A stretch of DNA of 40,582 bases from Chitinophagaceae bacterium (GCA_027484165.1 JAIXWH010000146.1:1-40582); one strand, 5' to 3'. Counted from the stretch's first letter, positions 1 to 9,290 are shown. Notes: generated by a model not told the origin, from the sequence alone. Made by a program: numbers and translations.

Positions 1-3000
1 CTGTTCCAGAAACAGGAACATTTTGTGATGTTGCATTTGTAGATAGATGTGTAATATTTCCAGAATAGATTTTATTCACAGTTGGACTAAACTTCACATA
101 AATTGCAGTACTGTTTAATGTTCCAGAAGTTGAAGTTAAATTAATAGTATTTGTAAATCCCGATCCGGATGTTGTGGAAATTAAAAAACCTTGTGGGGCA
201 GTGATTGTAAGATTTCCCTGCAATGAAGTTCCCGAAACTGTAAATGTTTTTACTGTCGATGTAGTGTTTACTAATTGAGTCCCAAATGAGGTTATACTCC
301 CAACAGTTATAGCCGGATTAGAAACTGTATTAGTTTTGGAATACCAAATCGGAGCCGTAATGGTTCTCTTCCCATTGATGGTTATATCTGCATAATAATA
401 TCCTGTTGATCCAGTAGTCAAACTTGAGTGTGTATAATTCAATGTTGTTGAACTTGTATTACTCGTTAACGTTGAAGGCGATACACCACTGCCAGGAATG
501 CCATACATTAATTTGATGCTCTTGGTAGCTCCAGCTGGAGCTGTTGGATCATTAACAGAAATACAAATTGTTGGGGCAGTATTTCCTGAGGTTACACTTC
601 CCATTACTTGATTATTGATGGTAAATGTAACTCTGGTATCTATGTCTTGTGTGGCATAAAATCTTCTTGCCTTCATGGCATCAATCAGATTTGCTTTTGT
701 TAAAGATGGTGCAAGCACCACAAGTCGATTTTCATTTGCTCTTCCAAAATTGGTATAATGAGTATCATGATCCATCAAAGGACCTAAGTGATATCCCTTT
801 GACAACATTTTGGTGTAATAACTCAAAAAACTCATCGAAGCGGGATAGTCGTTATAAGTTGTGCTTGTTGAAAAAGCAGGACCGCTCTCAACTGCACATC
901 CAACAACGGCACTGTCTACCGAAACATTATAGGAAGTGGCATCAATACGATTATAATCACCATTTGAGGGATGGGCATAAGATGCAAATGCATTTCCATT
1001 TCTGTTTAATATTTTAAACAGTCCTGAAGGCCCGGTGTAATCACTTTTTGGAACATAAATCTGATAGTTGTTGGTTTCCCATCCAATAAGAGAATCTATT
1101 CCATAAATAAGCACATGACCACCATTACTTATCACTCCCCACTCCTGACCATACAATGCAACAAAAGAAGAATTCGTTGCGGCATTTGCCTGAGCAATCC
1201 CCAACGGCCAGTTATTTTTACTCATACCTGCTCCCGCGTGATTATGTTCAGATATACCTAAAAAATCCATCCCTAATGAATTTTTCGCATACGTATAATC
1301 GTCTGCAGGGGTGAATGCAGTACTGTCTTTATTGCCATCTGAATAACTGGAATGTGCATGCAGATTTCCAAAGTAAAAATTGTATGTGTTTGAAGATGAA
1401 GTGGTAAAAGCCTGCGTTAAAGGCGAACTTGATTTGTATTTGGGCCCTCCTGAACAAGAAAAATTCTGTATGGCAAAAACAAAGAAATAATAAATTGTTG
1501 AGGAGCTTAAATTGTTTTTATAAAAACTCAATGAACTTGAGTATAAAACCACTGTTGCATTGCCCAAACTAGCTCCTAACGCATACAAAGTATTATTAAC
1601 CGGCAATTGCGTTAAAGTTGAGGAACTGCTCATCAATACCAAATAGCTATCAGCATCTATGCTCGCTGTAAATGATCCGGATATACTGCTATTGTCGCCA
1701 CTTAACAATAAACTTGTAGGCTGATTTAATGGAGCAACACAAGTTGAGGTTATTGATAATGTTGTAACGGAAGAAGTTAAAGGTGAGGATTTATTGTAAA
1801 CCGGACCATTAGAACAATTTTGTGATTTTAATCCAAAAACAAAATAATAGTAAGTAGTAGCTGAGTTCAATGAATCCTCTAAGAAAGAAGTTGATGGCCC
1901 ACTGCAAACAACTATACCTCCACCCAAAGTGTCTTTTGGATTATAAGTTGTTCCATTGACAGGCAATGTATTTAAATTGTTTGAAGTTCTTCTGATTACC
2001 AAATATTCATCAGCGTTTGCCGAAGCTGTAAAGTCTCCTTGCAATCCTCTAGTAGTAAGATTGCTAAATAAAAATAATGTTGGTTGATTCAATGGAGCTT
2101 CGCAGGGAAGAATTCCTGAAGATGTTGTAAATGAAGAAAATAATGGATTTGTTGTGTTGTATAATGGACCACCAACACACCTATTATTCTGTGCAAAAAC
2201 AAAAAGAAAATAATTTGTAGATGGATTTAATGATGAAATGTTAAAAGACAAGCTGTCGTCATTTGAAACAACAACTGCATCTCCCAAATCATCACCTAAA
2301 TTATAAACAGCTCCATTTATAGGAAGCGCACTTAATGAATTTGTTGTGCTTAAAACAAATAAATAATCATCAACTCCACCTGAAGAAGCAATAAAATTTC
2401 CAGATACATTGCTGCTGCCAATATTTGAAAAATTAATACTTGTAGGTTGATTAGCAGGTACAACACAAGGTAAATTAGCCACACCCGTTATCTTTAAATT
2501 ATCGATACTTAATTTAGGCCTTGAACCAGTTACTCCGCCAGTTCCATTAAATAAATAAAATCTAATTCTAGCAGTTGAGCTTCCATTAAAAATAGAAGGA
2601 AGATTCAGGTTGGTTATGCTTCCACTTGTCAATACATTATTAGTAAAATTTAAAACCTGTGCTGCTGACAATTCTGTAAATGAAACACCATCAATACTGG
2701 CATATACTTTCAATGATGCTTTTCTGTCACCAGTTGAATTGTTTACAGAAGCCCAATCAAAACTAATTGTACCTGCATTCAACCCTGTAAAATCCGCATA
2801 AAAATCCATAGCAACCGCACTTGAACTGTCAGTTGAACCTGTTGTCAACAACACCATACTACCCGAACCTTTTTGAACACCACCAGAAGTGGAAGATGTG
2901 AAACTTGTAGTTGCTGTAGTAATTTTCTTTGGATCAGGAATGCTGCCAGTAAATTGGGTTACATTACCCTTCCAAGATGTAGCACCCTTTCCAGAGGAAA

Positions 3001-3166
3001 ATGTTCCATCAGCAGATGGGGATGTTTTAAAAGTCCAGTTTGCTATACTGTCAAAATTTTCGGTGTAAGTATAGTTGGCTTGAGAAGATATTACAATTGG
3101 AGTTTGTCCAAATATGCAAGAAGAAAAAAAACAAAAAAAACCGAGAAAAAAAAGAAGTCTCAACAT
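1..3166 (-). CDS. Secreted CehA/McbA-like PHP-domain metallohydrolase with three 121-residue repeats (3' end outside window)
   Basis: The reading frame stays open from an ATG at 3166 to the window edge (1055 codons, C-terminus missing). It starts with a signal peptide (hydrophobic stretch ending IFGQ, about residue 23). Residues 25-230 look like a beta-rich carbohydrate-binding or choice-of-anchor domain. Three fibronectin-like repeats follow, each opening C-x-x-P-x-NQPT at residues 234, 355 and 476, an exact 121-residue period. Residues about 595-830 form a PHP phosphoesterase domain with probable metal ligands H603/H605/D610, E640-H641-x-H643, E675, H732 and D799-H-D-x-H803. After residue 940 come Ig-like sandwiches of a type common in Bacteroidota exported proteins. 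PHP enzymes of the CehA/McbA group hydrolyse esters or phosphoesters; the substrate here is unknown. A T9SS sorting domain would be expected beyond the edge but is not visible. Confidence 0.85.
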   Translation of the reverse strand, partial: MLRLLFFLGFFCFFSSCIFGQTPIVISSQANYTYTENFDSIANWTFKTSPSADGTFSSGKGATSWKGNVTQFTGSIPDPKKITTATTSFTSSTSGGVQKGSGSMVLLTTGSTDSSSAVAMDFYADFTGLNAGTISFDWASVNNSTGDRKASLKVYASIDGVSFTELSAAQVLNFTNNVLTSGSITNLNLPSIFNGSSTARIRFYLFNGTGGVTGSRPKLSIDNLKITGVANLPCVVPANQPTSINFSNIGSSNVSGNFIASSGGVDDYLFVLSTTNSLSALPINGAVYNLGDDLGDAVVVSNDDSLSFNISSLNPSTNYFLFVFAQNNRCVGGPLYNTTNPLFSSFTTSSGILPCEAPLNQPTLFLFSNLTTRGLQGDFTASANADEYLVIRRTSNNLNTLPVNGTTYNPKDTLGGGIVVCSGPSTSFLEDSLNSATTYYYFVFGLKSQNCSNGPVYNKSSPLTSSVTTLSITSTCVAPLNQPTSLLLSGDNSSISGSFTASIDADSYLVLMSSSSTLTQLPVNNTLYALGASLGNATVVLYSSSLSFYKNNLSSSTIYYFFVFAIQNFSCSGGPKYKSSSPLTQAFTTSSSNTYNFYFGNLHAHSSYSDGNKDSTAFTPADDYTYAKNSLGMDFLGISEHNHAGAGMSKNNWPLGIAQANAATNSSFVALYGQEWGVISNGGHVLIYGIDSLIGWETNNYQIYVPKSDYTGPSGLFKILNRNGNAFASYAHPSNGDYNRIDATSYNVSVDSAVVGCAVESGPAFSTSTTYNDYPASMSFLSYYTKMLSKGYHLGPLMDHDTHYTNFGRANENRLVVLAPSLTKANLIDAMKARRFYATQDIDTRVTFTINNQVMGSVTSGNTAPTICISVNDPTAPAGATKSIKLMYGIPGSGVSPSTLTSNTSSTTLNYTHSSLTTGSTGYYYADITINGKRTITAPIWYSKTNTVSNPAITVGSITSFGTQLVNTTSTVKTFTVSGTSLQGNLTITAPQGFLISTTSGSGFTNTINLTSTSGTLNSTAIYVKFSPTVNKIYSGNITHLSTNATSQNVPVSGT

Positions 3167-3276
3167 AAGATATTATGATAGTAATCCGTAAAGATAGCCT
3201 TCTTATCCAAAAAATCTAAATATGAGAATAGTAGAAACTACGTATTTTTTTACTTAAAATACAATGGCATTTAATT

Positions 3277-3311
3277 AAAAAAGCGGTAACATGAAATGTC
3301 ACCGCTTTTTT
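3277..3311 (-). terminator. Rho-independent terminator of pdhB
   Basis: A 14-base arm at 3277-3290 pairs with 3298-3311 around a 7-base loop, and an A/T tract flanks the GC core. Read on the minus strand the stem is complete with one G-U wobble and ends in a run of T; read on the plus strand the same position is an A-C mismatch. It lies 23 bases past the pdhB stop. Confidence 0.85.
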
Positions 3312-3333
3312 GATTGGAAATATGATTGAATAA

Positions 3334-4317
3334 TTATTTGTTCATGTACATCACTTCTTTTGCCAATTTAACTGTACGAGTTACATCTGGCAAGTAAGCG
3401 GCTACCAAATTTGGAGCATAGTGCATGGGTGCATCTGCAGAAGTTATTCTGCGGATAGGTGCATCTAAATAATCAAATCCTTCTTTTTGAATTCTGAATG
3501 TTATTTCAGAAGAAACAGATGCAAATGGCCATTGCTCTTCAACAATAAGTAAACGATTTGTTTTCTTCACACTTTCAAGAATTGTAAACCAATCCAATGG
3601 ACGAATAGTGCGCAAATCAATAACTTCTGCGCTGATGTTTTCTTTTGCTAATTCTTCTGCAGCTCCTAAAGCTACTTTCATCATTTTATTAAAAGATACA
3701 ATGGTGATATCAGAGCCTTCTCTTACTACATTTGCTTTCCCAATTGGAATGATATATTCTCCTTCAGGAACCTCACCTTTATCTCCATACATTAATTCGC
3801 TTTCCATAAAAACAACTGGATCATCATCTCTGATGGCAGCTTTCAATAAACCTTTTGCATCATATGGATTGCTTACAGAAATTACTTTTACTCCAGGGAT
3901 GTTCGCATACATACTTTCGAAAGCTGTAGAGTGTTGTGCTCCAAGCTGACCCGCGCTACCATTTGCACCTCTGAAAACGATCGGACAACCTACTTGCCCA
4001 CCACTCATTGCCAACATTTTAGAAGCTGTATTTAAAATTTGGTCCAATGCCAAAACAGCAAAGTTCCAAGTCATAAATTCTACGATAGGACGTAATCCAT
4101 TTTGAGCAGCACCCACAGCTATTGCAGTAAATCCCAATTCAGCAATAGGAGTATCAATTACTCTTTTTTCTCCAAACTCTTCAAGCATACCCTGACTTAC
4201 TTTGTAAGCACCATTATATTCGGCAACTTCTTCTCCCATTAAAAAAACCCTCTCATCCATTCTCATTTCTTCCGACATCGCCTCACGTAATGCCTCTCTG
4301 AAAGTAATTTGTCTCAT
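3334..4317 (-). CDS. pdhB: Pyruvate dehydrogenase E1 component, beta subunit
   Basis: This 327-residue protein has the full length of E1 beta subunits. It opens with the family pattern ITFREALREAM and carries GEEVAEYNGAYKVS (about residues 28-41), the TPIAELGF segment and the C-terminal transketolase domain (about 195-320). With an alpha subunit it would form the thiamine-diphosphate E1 enzyme that decarboxylates pyruvate and acetylates the lipoyl arm of E2. No alpha subunit is in the window, as is usual in Bacteroidota where pdhA and pdhB are often apart. The gene has its own consensus promoter in the 84-base gap after the thiolase gene and a strong terminator. A branched-chain 2-oxoacid dehydrogenase beta subunit is the main alternative, but the match is closer to PdhB. 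Confidence 0.93.
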   Translation of the reverse strand: MRQITFREALREAMSEEMRMDERVFLMGEEVAEYNGAYKVSQGMLEEFGEKRVIDTPIAELGFTAIAVGAAQNGLRPIVEFMTWNFAVLALDQILNTASKMLAMSGGQVGCPIVFRGANGSAGQLGAQHSTAFESMYANIPGVKVISVSNPYDAKGLLKAAIRDDDPVVFMESELMYGDKGEVPEGEYIIPIGKANVVREGSDITIVSFNKMMKVALGAAEELAKENISAEVIDLRTIRPLDWFTILESVKKTNRLLIVEEQWPFASVSSEITFRIQKEGFDYLDAPIRRITSADAPMHYAPNLVAAYLPDVTRTVKLAKEVMYMNK

Positions 4318-4359
4318 TGTAATATCTTGTTTTATTAAGCTTTATAAATTAGCGAGTTG

Positions 4360-4390
4360 CAAATTTATTCTACAAATGCCATAAAACAAA
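4360..4390 (-). promoter_or_regulatory. Promoter of pdhB, Bacteroidota type
   Basis: On the minus strand TTTG (4390-4387) is followed, after exactly 19 bases, by TAAATTTG (4367-4360), a full match to the -33/-7 elements used by Bacteroidota primary sigma factors. The implied transcript would start near 4356 and have a leader of about 40 bases before the ATG at 4317. Confidence 0.75.
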
Positions 4391-4401
4391 AAGAAAAGCA
4401 A

Positions 4402-5580
4402 TTAACAGTTTTCGATAACGATTGCGCTTGCTCCTCCTCCACCATTACAAATGCCCGCAGCTCCATATTTCCCGTTATTTTGTTTAAGCACATTTATTAA
4501 CGTAACAATCACTCTGGCTCCACTACAACCCAGAGGATGCCCTAAAGAAACGGCACCTCCATTTACATTCACTTTTGCAGGATCTAAATTCATTCTTCTT
4601 GTATTTTCAATCCCTACAACTGAAAAGGCTTCGTTTAATTCCCAGTAATTGATATCTTCCATTTTCAAGCCTGCTTTTTCAACTGCTTTCGGAACAGCTA
4701 CTGCAGGAGCAGTTGTAAACCACTCAGGCGCTTGTTCTGCATCAGCGTAAGAAATAATTTTTGCTATTGGCTTTAATCCTAAACGCTCCATTTTTTCTTT
4801 GCTCATTAAAACCAGTGCTGCAGCTCCATCGTTCATGGTTGAGGCATTAGCTGCCGTTACAGAACCGTCTTTTAAAAAGGCGCTTTTCAATTCCGGTATT
4901 TTATCAAATTTTACGTTGAAAGGTTCTTCATCTTTTGAAAATAGTACAGGATCTCCCTTTTTTTGAGGAATGGGAACAGCTACAATCTCTGCATCAAACT
5001 TCCCTTCATTCACAGCCGCCTGACTTCTTTTATAACTTTCAATAGCAAATGCATCCTGATCTGCTCTGCTTACTCCACAAGATGAAGCGCACATTTCAGC
5101 AGCAACACCCATCGCTTTTCCATCATAAACATCTGTCAATCCATCTTTAACTAAACCATCAACCAACATCGTGTTACCGTACTTGTTACCCCATCTCATA
5201 CTATCTGAATAAAAAGGAACATTGCTCATGCTTTCCATACCTCCGGCAACAACCACTTCAGCATCCCCCAACATAATACTTTGTGCAGCCAATGCAATTG
5301 ATTTCATTCCGCTAGCACAAACTTTATTTACTGTGGTACAAATAACTTCATTTGGTAACCCTCCAAACTTAGCAGCCTGACGAGCAGGTGCTTGTCCTAA
5401 GTTAGCTTGAATTACAGCACCCATATAAACTTCATTAACATCTGCGGGGTTAATACCCGCTTTTTCAACTGCACCTTTGATAGCGATTCCTCCTAATTGT
5501 GTTGCTGAAAAAGATTTCAACGATCCGCCAAAACTTCCCATAGGAGTTCTCACAGCAGCTATTACATAAACTTCTTTCAT
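4402..5580 (-). CDS. Acetyl-CoA C-acetyltransferase (thiolase)
   Basis: This 392-residue thiolase interconverts acetyl-CoA and acetoacetyl-CoA; it could also act on longer 3-ketoacyl-CoAs. The acyl-carrying cysteine is C88 in NKVCASGMK. GGMESMS, the GGAVSLGHPLGCSGAR loop with the catalytic His, and the C-terminal CNGGGGA with the second catalytic Cys are all present. The frame is open back to 5616, but the ATG at 5580 (MKEVYVIAAVRTP) is the family start, and the longer version would run into the upstream stop at 5597. It follows the MauE/thioredoxin gene by 16 bases, so the two may share a transcript. No HMG-CoA synthase or other mevalonate gene is nearby. Confidence 0.93.
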   Translation of the reverse strand: MKEVYVIAAVRTPMGSFGGSLKSFSATQLGGIAIKGAVEKAGINPADVNEVYMGAVIQANLGQAPARQAAKFGGLPNEVICTTVNKVCASGMKSIALAAQSIMLGDAEVVVAGGMESMSNVPFYSDSMRWGNKYGNTMLVDGLVKDGLTDVYDGKAMGVAAEMCASSCGVSRADQDAFAIESYKRSQAAVNEGKFDAEIVAVPIPQKKGDPVLFSKDEEPFNVKFDKIPELKSAFLKDGSVTAANASTMNDGAAALVLMSKEKMERLGLKPIAKIISYADAEQAPEWFTTAPAVAVPKAVEKAGLKMEDINYWELNEAFSVVGIENTRRMNLDPAKVNVNGGAVSLGHPLGCSGARVIVTLINVLKQNNGKYGAAGICNGGGGASAIVIENC

Positions 5581-5596
5581 ATTTTTGGTTTTTATT

Positions 5597-6691
5597 TTAT
5601 TTCTGATTGGACTCAATAATCTTCACCATTTCCTCTGCATTAAATTTGTTGGCTTCAAGTCCTTCGTATGCTTTTATGATGTTACCGTTCCATAGATAAT
5701 TGATTCCTGGTGTGGTTGCTTTGTTTCCCAATAACTTAAAAAAGGTGGGGATATCATCGATAACAAAATAAGGAAAACTGCTTTTTACTTCTGTAAAGAA
5801 TTCTGGTATTTTATAAACTTCTTCATTCATGAACAAAACAAATACAGGTGGCAATTTGTGCTTCTTGGATAACTTCACCATTTCTTTTGCAGCTTCCCTG
5901 CAATGATCGCAGCCGGGAACAAAAAGACAAACAATTTTTTTGCCTTCATCCAAATTAACTTTCTTGCCACTAAAATCTGTGTATACTGCAAATTTAGAAT
6001 TCACTTTTGGTGGTGCCTGAACTTGATCGACTACTTGTTTTGTCGTATCTATTTTCTGATTTTTATTTTTTGAAGTATCTGTAGATATTGATTTCGAATT
6101 GGTATCTATCGAATTGTATATTATTGAATCAGAACTGAATTGAACCAGAGGAGTTACTACAGCTTTTTCTTCTTTCGCACAAGGACAAAATGGAAAAGCA
6201 AAAAACATTAAAAATGCTGAAAGGAAATAAATGAAAAGAATCATCACAAACTTATTCTCTCCTTTTGGTTTGTCGCTTACGTTTTTATATAAATAAACAA
6301 GCAATGCAATGGTGATTATATTTTTAATAAATGCTTCCAATGGTGTCATCGGAATCAATTGTCCAAAACAACCGCAATTGCCATTCATCGCACCATGCTC
6401 AACCATTTGAATACCCAAATGGATACAAAAAGCAGCAAGCAATAATACAGTAACGGGAATTACAAAAGATTTGATGAAATGATTTTGAAGGATACCGATA
6501 GCAATAGCTACTTCCAAAGCAATGATCAATCTTGAAAAATAAGGAGCGCTGCACCAATCCACAATTCCCAAATCAACCAATTGCTTTTCGAAAGCCCAAA
6601 TTGGATAAGATTTAGCAACTGCTGAAAGTAAAAACAAAGCGGAAATAACAATCCTAACGATTAACGGTAAATGTTTTTTAATGTTCGCCAT
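5597..6691 (-). CDS. MauE/DoxX-like membrane protein fused to a thioredoxin-like domain
   Basis: About 364 residues from the ATG at 6691. Residues 8-150 contain four hydrophobic segments in a MauE/DoxX-like arrangement, with a CGCFG motif after the third. A fifth segment (about 157-175) is followed by FCPCAKEE. A polar Ser/Thr/Lys linker leads to a thioredoxin-like domain (about 235-360) with C-x-x-C in GCDHC. The layout resembles the family annotated in Bacteroides as BT_3928-type, but I cannot confirm that by search. By family logic it moves electrons across the inner membrane or handles periplasmic disulfides; the substrate is unknown. An upstream in-frame ATG (6751) would overlap the preceding gene by 26 bases and add a polar leader, so it was not chosen. 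Confidence 0.8.
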   Translation of the reverse strand: MANIKKHLPLIVRIVISALFLLSAVAKSYPIWAFEKQLVDLGIVDWCSAPYFSRLIIALEVAIAIGILQNHFIKSFVIPVTVLLLAAFCIHLGIQMVEHGAMNGNCGCFGQLIPMTPLEAFIKNIITIALLVYLYKNVSDKPKGENKFVMILFIYFLSAFLMFFAFPFCPCAKEEKAVVTPLVQFSSDSIIYNSIDTNSKSISTDTSKNKNQKIDTTKQVVDQVQAPPKVNSKFAVYTDFSGKKVNLDEGKKIVCLFVPGCDHCREAAKEMVKLSKKHKLPPVFVLFMNEEVYKIPEFFTEVKSSFPYFVIDDIPTFFKLLGNKATTPGINYLWNGNIIKAYEGLEANKFNAEEMVKIIESNQK

Positions 6692-6725
6692 CTTTACTTT
6701 ATTTAATTTAAAATTTTGTGAAACT

Positions 6726-7277
6726 TTATTTAAGGTGTTTACCTTCATCAATCAGAATCAATCCGAAAACAGCATAATTGAGTATGTCAAAAAAATTCGC
6801 ATCAATTCCTTCGCTGATTACAGTAACTCCATTATTTGCTAAAATTTGTTTGATACGAAGCAGCTTTGCTAAAATCAAATCTATAAAACTCTCCTGACTC
6901 ATTTCTCGCCATGCCTCTCCATAATCATGATTCTTGTCATTCATCAATTGCTTGGCCATTGCCACCTTACTGTCATACATAGCCGAAACTTCTTTTACCG
7001 ACAAGTCTTCTACATTTTCGTCTGTTATATCCAACTGAATCAAACCTATAACAGCATAATTTAAAATGCCCTGAAATTCGCTTTTAATGCCATCTTCAAT
7101 TTTCTGTTCTTGCTTTTCCTGGATGGTTCTGATTCTTCTAGCTTTGATATAAATCTGATCCACAATGGAAATAGTTCTATACACTCTCCAAGAGGTTCCA
7201 TAATCGCCAGTTTTTTTTAAGAATATATTTCTACAATTAGAAATTGCCTGATCATATTGAGAATTGGTAGCTGTCAT
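6726..7277 (-). CDS. DUF1599-family protein with two internal copies
   Basis: This 183-residue soluble protein is an internal duplication. Residues 10-80 and 94-183 each contain K-x-x-DYG-x-x-W, a helix rich in Ile/Leu/Arg, and NYAV-x-GLI near the end. This matches the DUF1599 family, which has been grouped with nucleotide-modification-associated domains, though no activity is established that I know of. It is upstream of and 34 bases from the MauE/thioredoxin gene, and divergent from folP, an arrangement I believe recurs in Bacteroidota. No membrane segments or signal peptide are present. Confidence 0.85.
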   Translation of the reverse strand: MTATNSQYDQAISNCRNIFLKKTGDYGTSWRVYRTISIVDQIYIKARRIRTIQEKQEQKIEDGIKSEFQGILNYAVIGLIQLDITDENVEDLSVKEVSAMYDSKVAMAKQLMNDKNHDYGEAWREMSQESFIDLILAKLLRIKQILANNGVTVISEGIDANFFDILNYAVFGLILIDEGKHLK

Positions 7278-7358
7278 TGATTTTATAAATAAATCTATTA
7301 TTAAATAATCCCAAAAACAAGGTTATCCTGTTTTATTTGCAACTTTGGTTTTAATTTG

Positions 7359-7366
7359 CAAAAATA
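7359..7366 (-). promoter_or_regulatory. Possible -7 element for the DUF1599 operon
   Basis: TATTTTTG on the minus strand matches TAnnTTTG in the divergent gap with folP. No TTTG lies at the correct distance upstream, and such octamers arise by chance in AT-rich DNA, so support is weak. The leader would be about 75 bases. Confidence 0.35.
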
Positions 7367-7380
7367 CAATTACTATCTCA

Positions 7381-8217
7381 ATGTTAACCCTCAACTGCAA
7401 AGGAAAAATATTAAGCCTGGAAAGACCACTCATAATGGGCATCCTCAATGCTACTCCGGATTCTTTTTTCGAAGGACATTTGAATGACTCCAATGACTCC
7501 ATCATAAAACGAGTTGGACATATGATAGCTGATGGAGCTGATATCATTGATATCGGCGGGCAAAGCACCAAACCAGGCAGTGAAAGGGTTGAACTTGAAG
7601 CAGAAAAAAAGCGGGTAATACCTGTAATTGATTTGATACATCAACATTATCCAGAATGTATTATTTCAGTAGATACCTATTACAGTAAAGTTGCTGAGTT
7701 GGCCGTTCATGTTGGCGCTTCTATTGTAAATGATATCAGTGCAGGTAATTTTGATAAGGATATGATTGAAATTGTAGGAAAATTAAAGGTACCCTATATA
7801 TGCATGCATATGCAGGGAACACCTGAAACCATGCAAAACAATCCTCAATATCAAAACATCACAAAAGAAGTGATTGATTTTTTTAGTGAAAAAATTCAAG
7901 AGTGTAAAAAAGCAAATATTCAGGATATCATCATCGACCCTGGATTTGGTTTTGGAAAAACCATTGAACACAATTTTAAGTTATTAAGAGAAATGGAAGC
8001 ATTAAAAATCCTGAAGCTACCTATTCTTGCAGGATTATCAAGAAAAGGAATGATTTATAAATCACTGAACACATCTGCAAATGAAGCATTGAACGGAACT
8101 AGTATTTTAAATACTTTGGCTCTGAATAATGGAGCATCCTTTCTAAGAGTACATGATGTAAAAGAAGCTCGTGAAGCTGTTGCTTTATTTCAATTATACA
8201 AAAATGCCACCCTTTGA
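7381..8217 (+). CDS. folP: Dihydropteroate synthase
   Basis: A 278-residue TIM-barrel enzyme joining p-aminobenzoate to the dihydropterin pyrophosphate in folate synthesis. Diagnostic segments are MGILNATPDSF near residue 20, DGADIIDIGGQSTKPG (pterin site), SVDTYY, NDISAG, DPGFGFGKT and GLSRKGM, ending with the RVHDV motif. The ATG at 7381 was preferred over an in-frame TTG at 7345, which lacks conserved sequence. The gene is divergent from DUF1599. Its stop codon lies inside the loop of the terminator shared with the FKBP gene. Confidence 0.95.
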   Translation: MLTLNCKGKILSLERPLIMGILNATPDSFFEGHLNDSNDSIIKRVGHMIADGADIIDIGGQSTKPGSERVELEAEKKRVIPVIDLIHQHYPECIISVDTYYSKVAELAVHVGASIVNDISAGNFDKDMIEIVGKLKVPYICMHMQGTPETMQNNPQYQNITKEVIDFFSEKIQECKKANIQDIIIDPGFGFGKTIEHNFKLLREMEALKILKLPILAGLSRKGMIYKSLNTSANEALNGTSILNTLALNNGASFLRVHDVKEAREAVALFQLYKNATL

Positions 8218-8228
8218 GAGTGGCATTT
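8202..8228. terminator. Bidirectional terminator between folP and the FKBP lipoprotein gene
   Basis: AAATGCCAC at 8202-8210 pairs perfectly with GTGGCATTT at 8220-8228 around a 9-base loop containing the folP stop. The perfect symmetry, with A/T runs on both sides, fits use by both convergent genes. Confidence 0.75.
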
Positions 8229-8246
8229 AAAAAATTTATGTTGGTA

Positions 8247-9290
8247 TTAATTTCTCTTCATCTTTTTCTTCATAGAGTCTGGCATTGCATTTTTCATGCT
8301 ATCTAAAAACTTTTTTTGTTTTTCTATTCTTTCTTTCTGAACCTTTTCTGCTTCTGCTTTAGCTTGCTCTTTTGAAAGCACATCTATCACCTCAATATCA
8401 AAAATCAAAATTGAATTTGGTTTGATATCTGCGCCAGCACCTTGCTTTCCGTAAGCTAATGTAGATGGGATAAAGAACTTGGCTTTAGCTCCTTTGTTCA
8501 ACATTTTTAAACCATCATACCAGCCATTAATTACTGAATTCCCTAATGATCTATCATTAGTTAAGTTTACAAGAAATGGCTCTACATGTCCTTTAGATGG
8601 ATCTGTATTGCTGTCAAACACTTTACCATCCATTGTTTTTCCAGTGTAATTAACTTTCACCACAACTGAAGTGTCTAATTGTGCGCCAGTTCCTGGCTGA
8701 AGGATTTGAACATATGTTCCTAAAGGTGCTTTTGTTGCATTTGAAATGTTATTCTTTTTCAAATAATTCAGAATGGCTTTTTCATCTTGCTTTAACAATT
8801 CAATGTTGGCCACAGAATCTTTCGCTCTTTGAAGAATCATTTCTGCATTACGAGCACTATCAGCTTGTGATTGATTTTTAAATACATTAAGCAACTTAAC
8901 AGTTGTTAATAAATAATATCCCTTTTTGATAAAAGGAGGCATTCCACCAGGATTTTGAGCTATTAATGAATCTGCTAACATTCTTAAAACCAAACTATCT
9001 CCATTTTTCATTTTGCTGATGATTTTGTAATAGTCTGGAGGAATAGACAAGGAATCCAATGGCTGAATCACTGCACCACTAGAAGTTCTGGTATCACTCA
9101 TCAATGAATCAGTTTTACCATTGTTGATGTATTGTGCAATTTGCATTTGCATGAAATCGCCATATTTCATTGAAGTTCCATTACCATTAGAAATGATTTT
9201 GTACTCTAATCCTTTAGGACCTTTTTGGAAATTCTGCTTACATGAAACCATAAAGATTACACCCAAGCATAAAAAAGAAAATTTGCGCAT
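8247..9290 (-). CDS. FKBP-type peptidyl-prolyl isomerase lipoprotein with two FKBP-like domains
   Basis: 347 residues beginning with a lipoprotein signal peptide whose lipobox is MVSC (Cys 17). Residues about 28-140 form a degenerate FKBP-like domain. Residues about 188-310 form a canonical FKBP domain with VNYTGKTMDGKVFDSN, the INGWYDGLKMLNKG helix, IPSTLAYG and a final DIEVIDV strand. The C-terminus is a Lys/Glu/Met-rich tail. It should assist folding of exported proteins at proline bonds while anchored to a membrane facing the periplasm. The first domain may act in dimerisation or chaperoning rather than catalysis (inference). It follows nrnA by 11 bases on the same strand. Confidence 0.9.
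   Translation of the reverse strand: MRKFSFLCLGVIFMVSCKQNFQKGPKGLEYKIISNGNGTSMKYGDFMQMQIAQYINNGKTDSLMSDTRTSSGAVIQPLDSLSIPPDYYKIISKMKNGDSLVLRMLADSLIAQNPGGMPPFIKKGYYLLTTVKLLNVFKNQSQADSARNAEMILQRAKDSVANIELLKQDEKAILNYLKKNNISNATKAPLGTYVQILQPGTGAQLDTSVVVKVNYTGKTMDGKVFDSNTDPSKGHVEPFLVNLTNDRSLGNSVINGWYDGLKMLNKGAKAKFFIPSTLAYGKQGAGADIKPNSILIFDIEVIDVLSKEQAKAEAEKVQKERIEKQKKFLDSMKNAMPDSMKKKMKRN

Noticed and set aside
649-1017. Plus-strand open frame of 122 codons
   Set aside because: It lies antisense within the PHP-domain gene, has no family resemblance, and the minus-strand frame carries all the metal-binding motifs.
2610-3178. Two further plus-strand open frames near the left edge
   Set aside because: They are shadows of the N-terminal part of the minus-strand secreted protein; one reads through its signal-peptide codons.
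5581-5616. Upstream start of the thiolase gene
   Set aside because: It would add 12 polar residues overlapping the preceding gene's stop; the family start is MKEVYVIAAVRTP.
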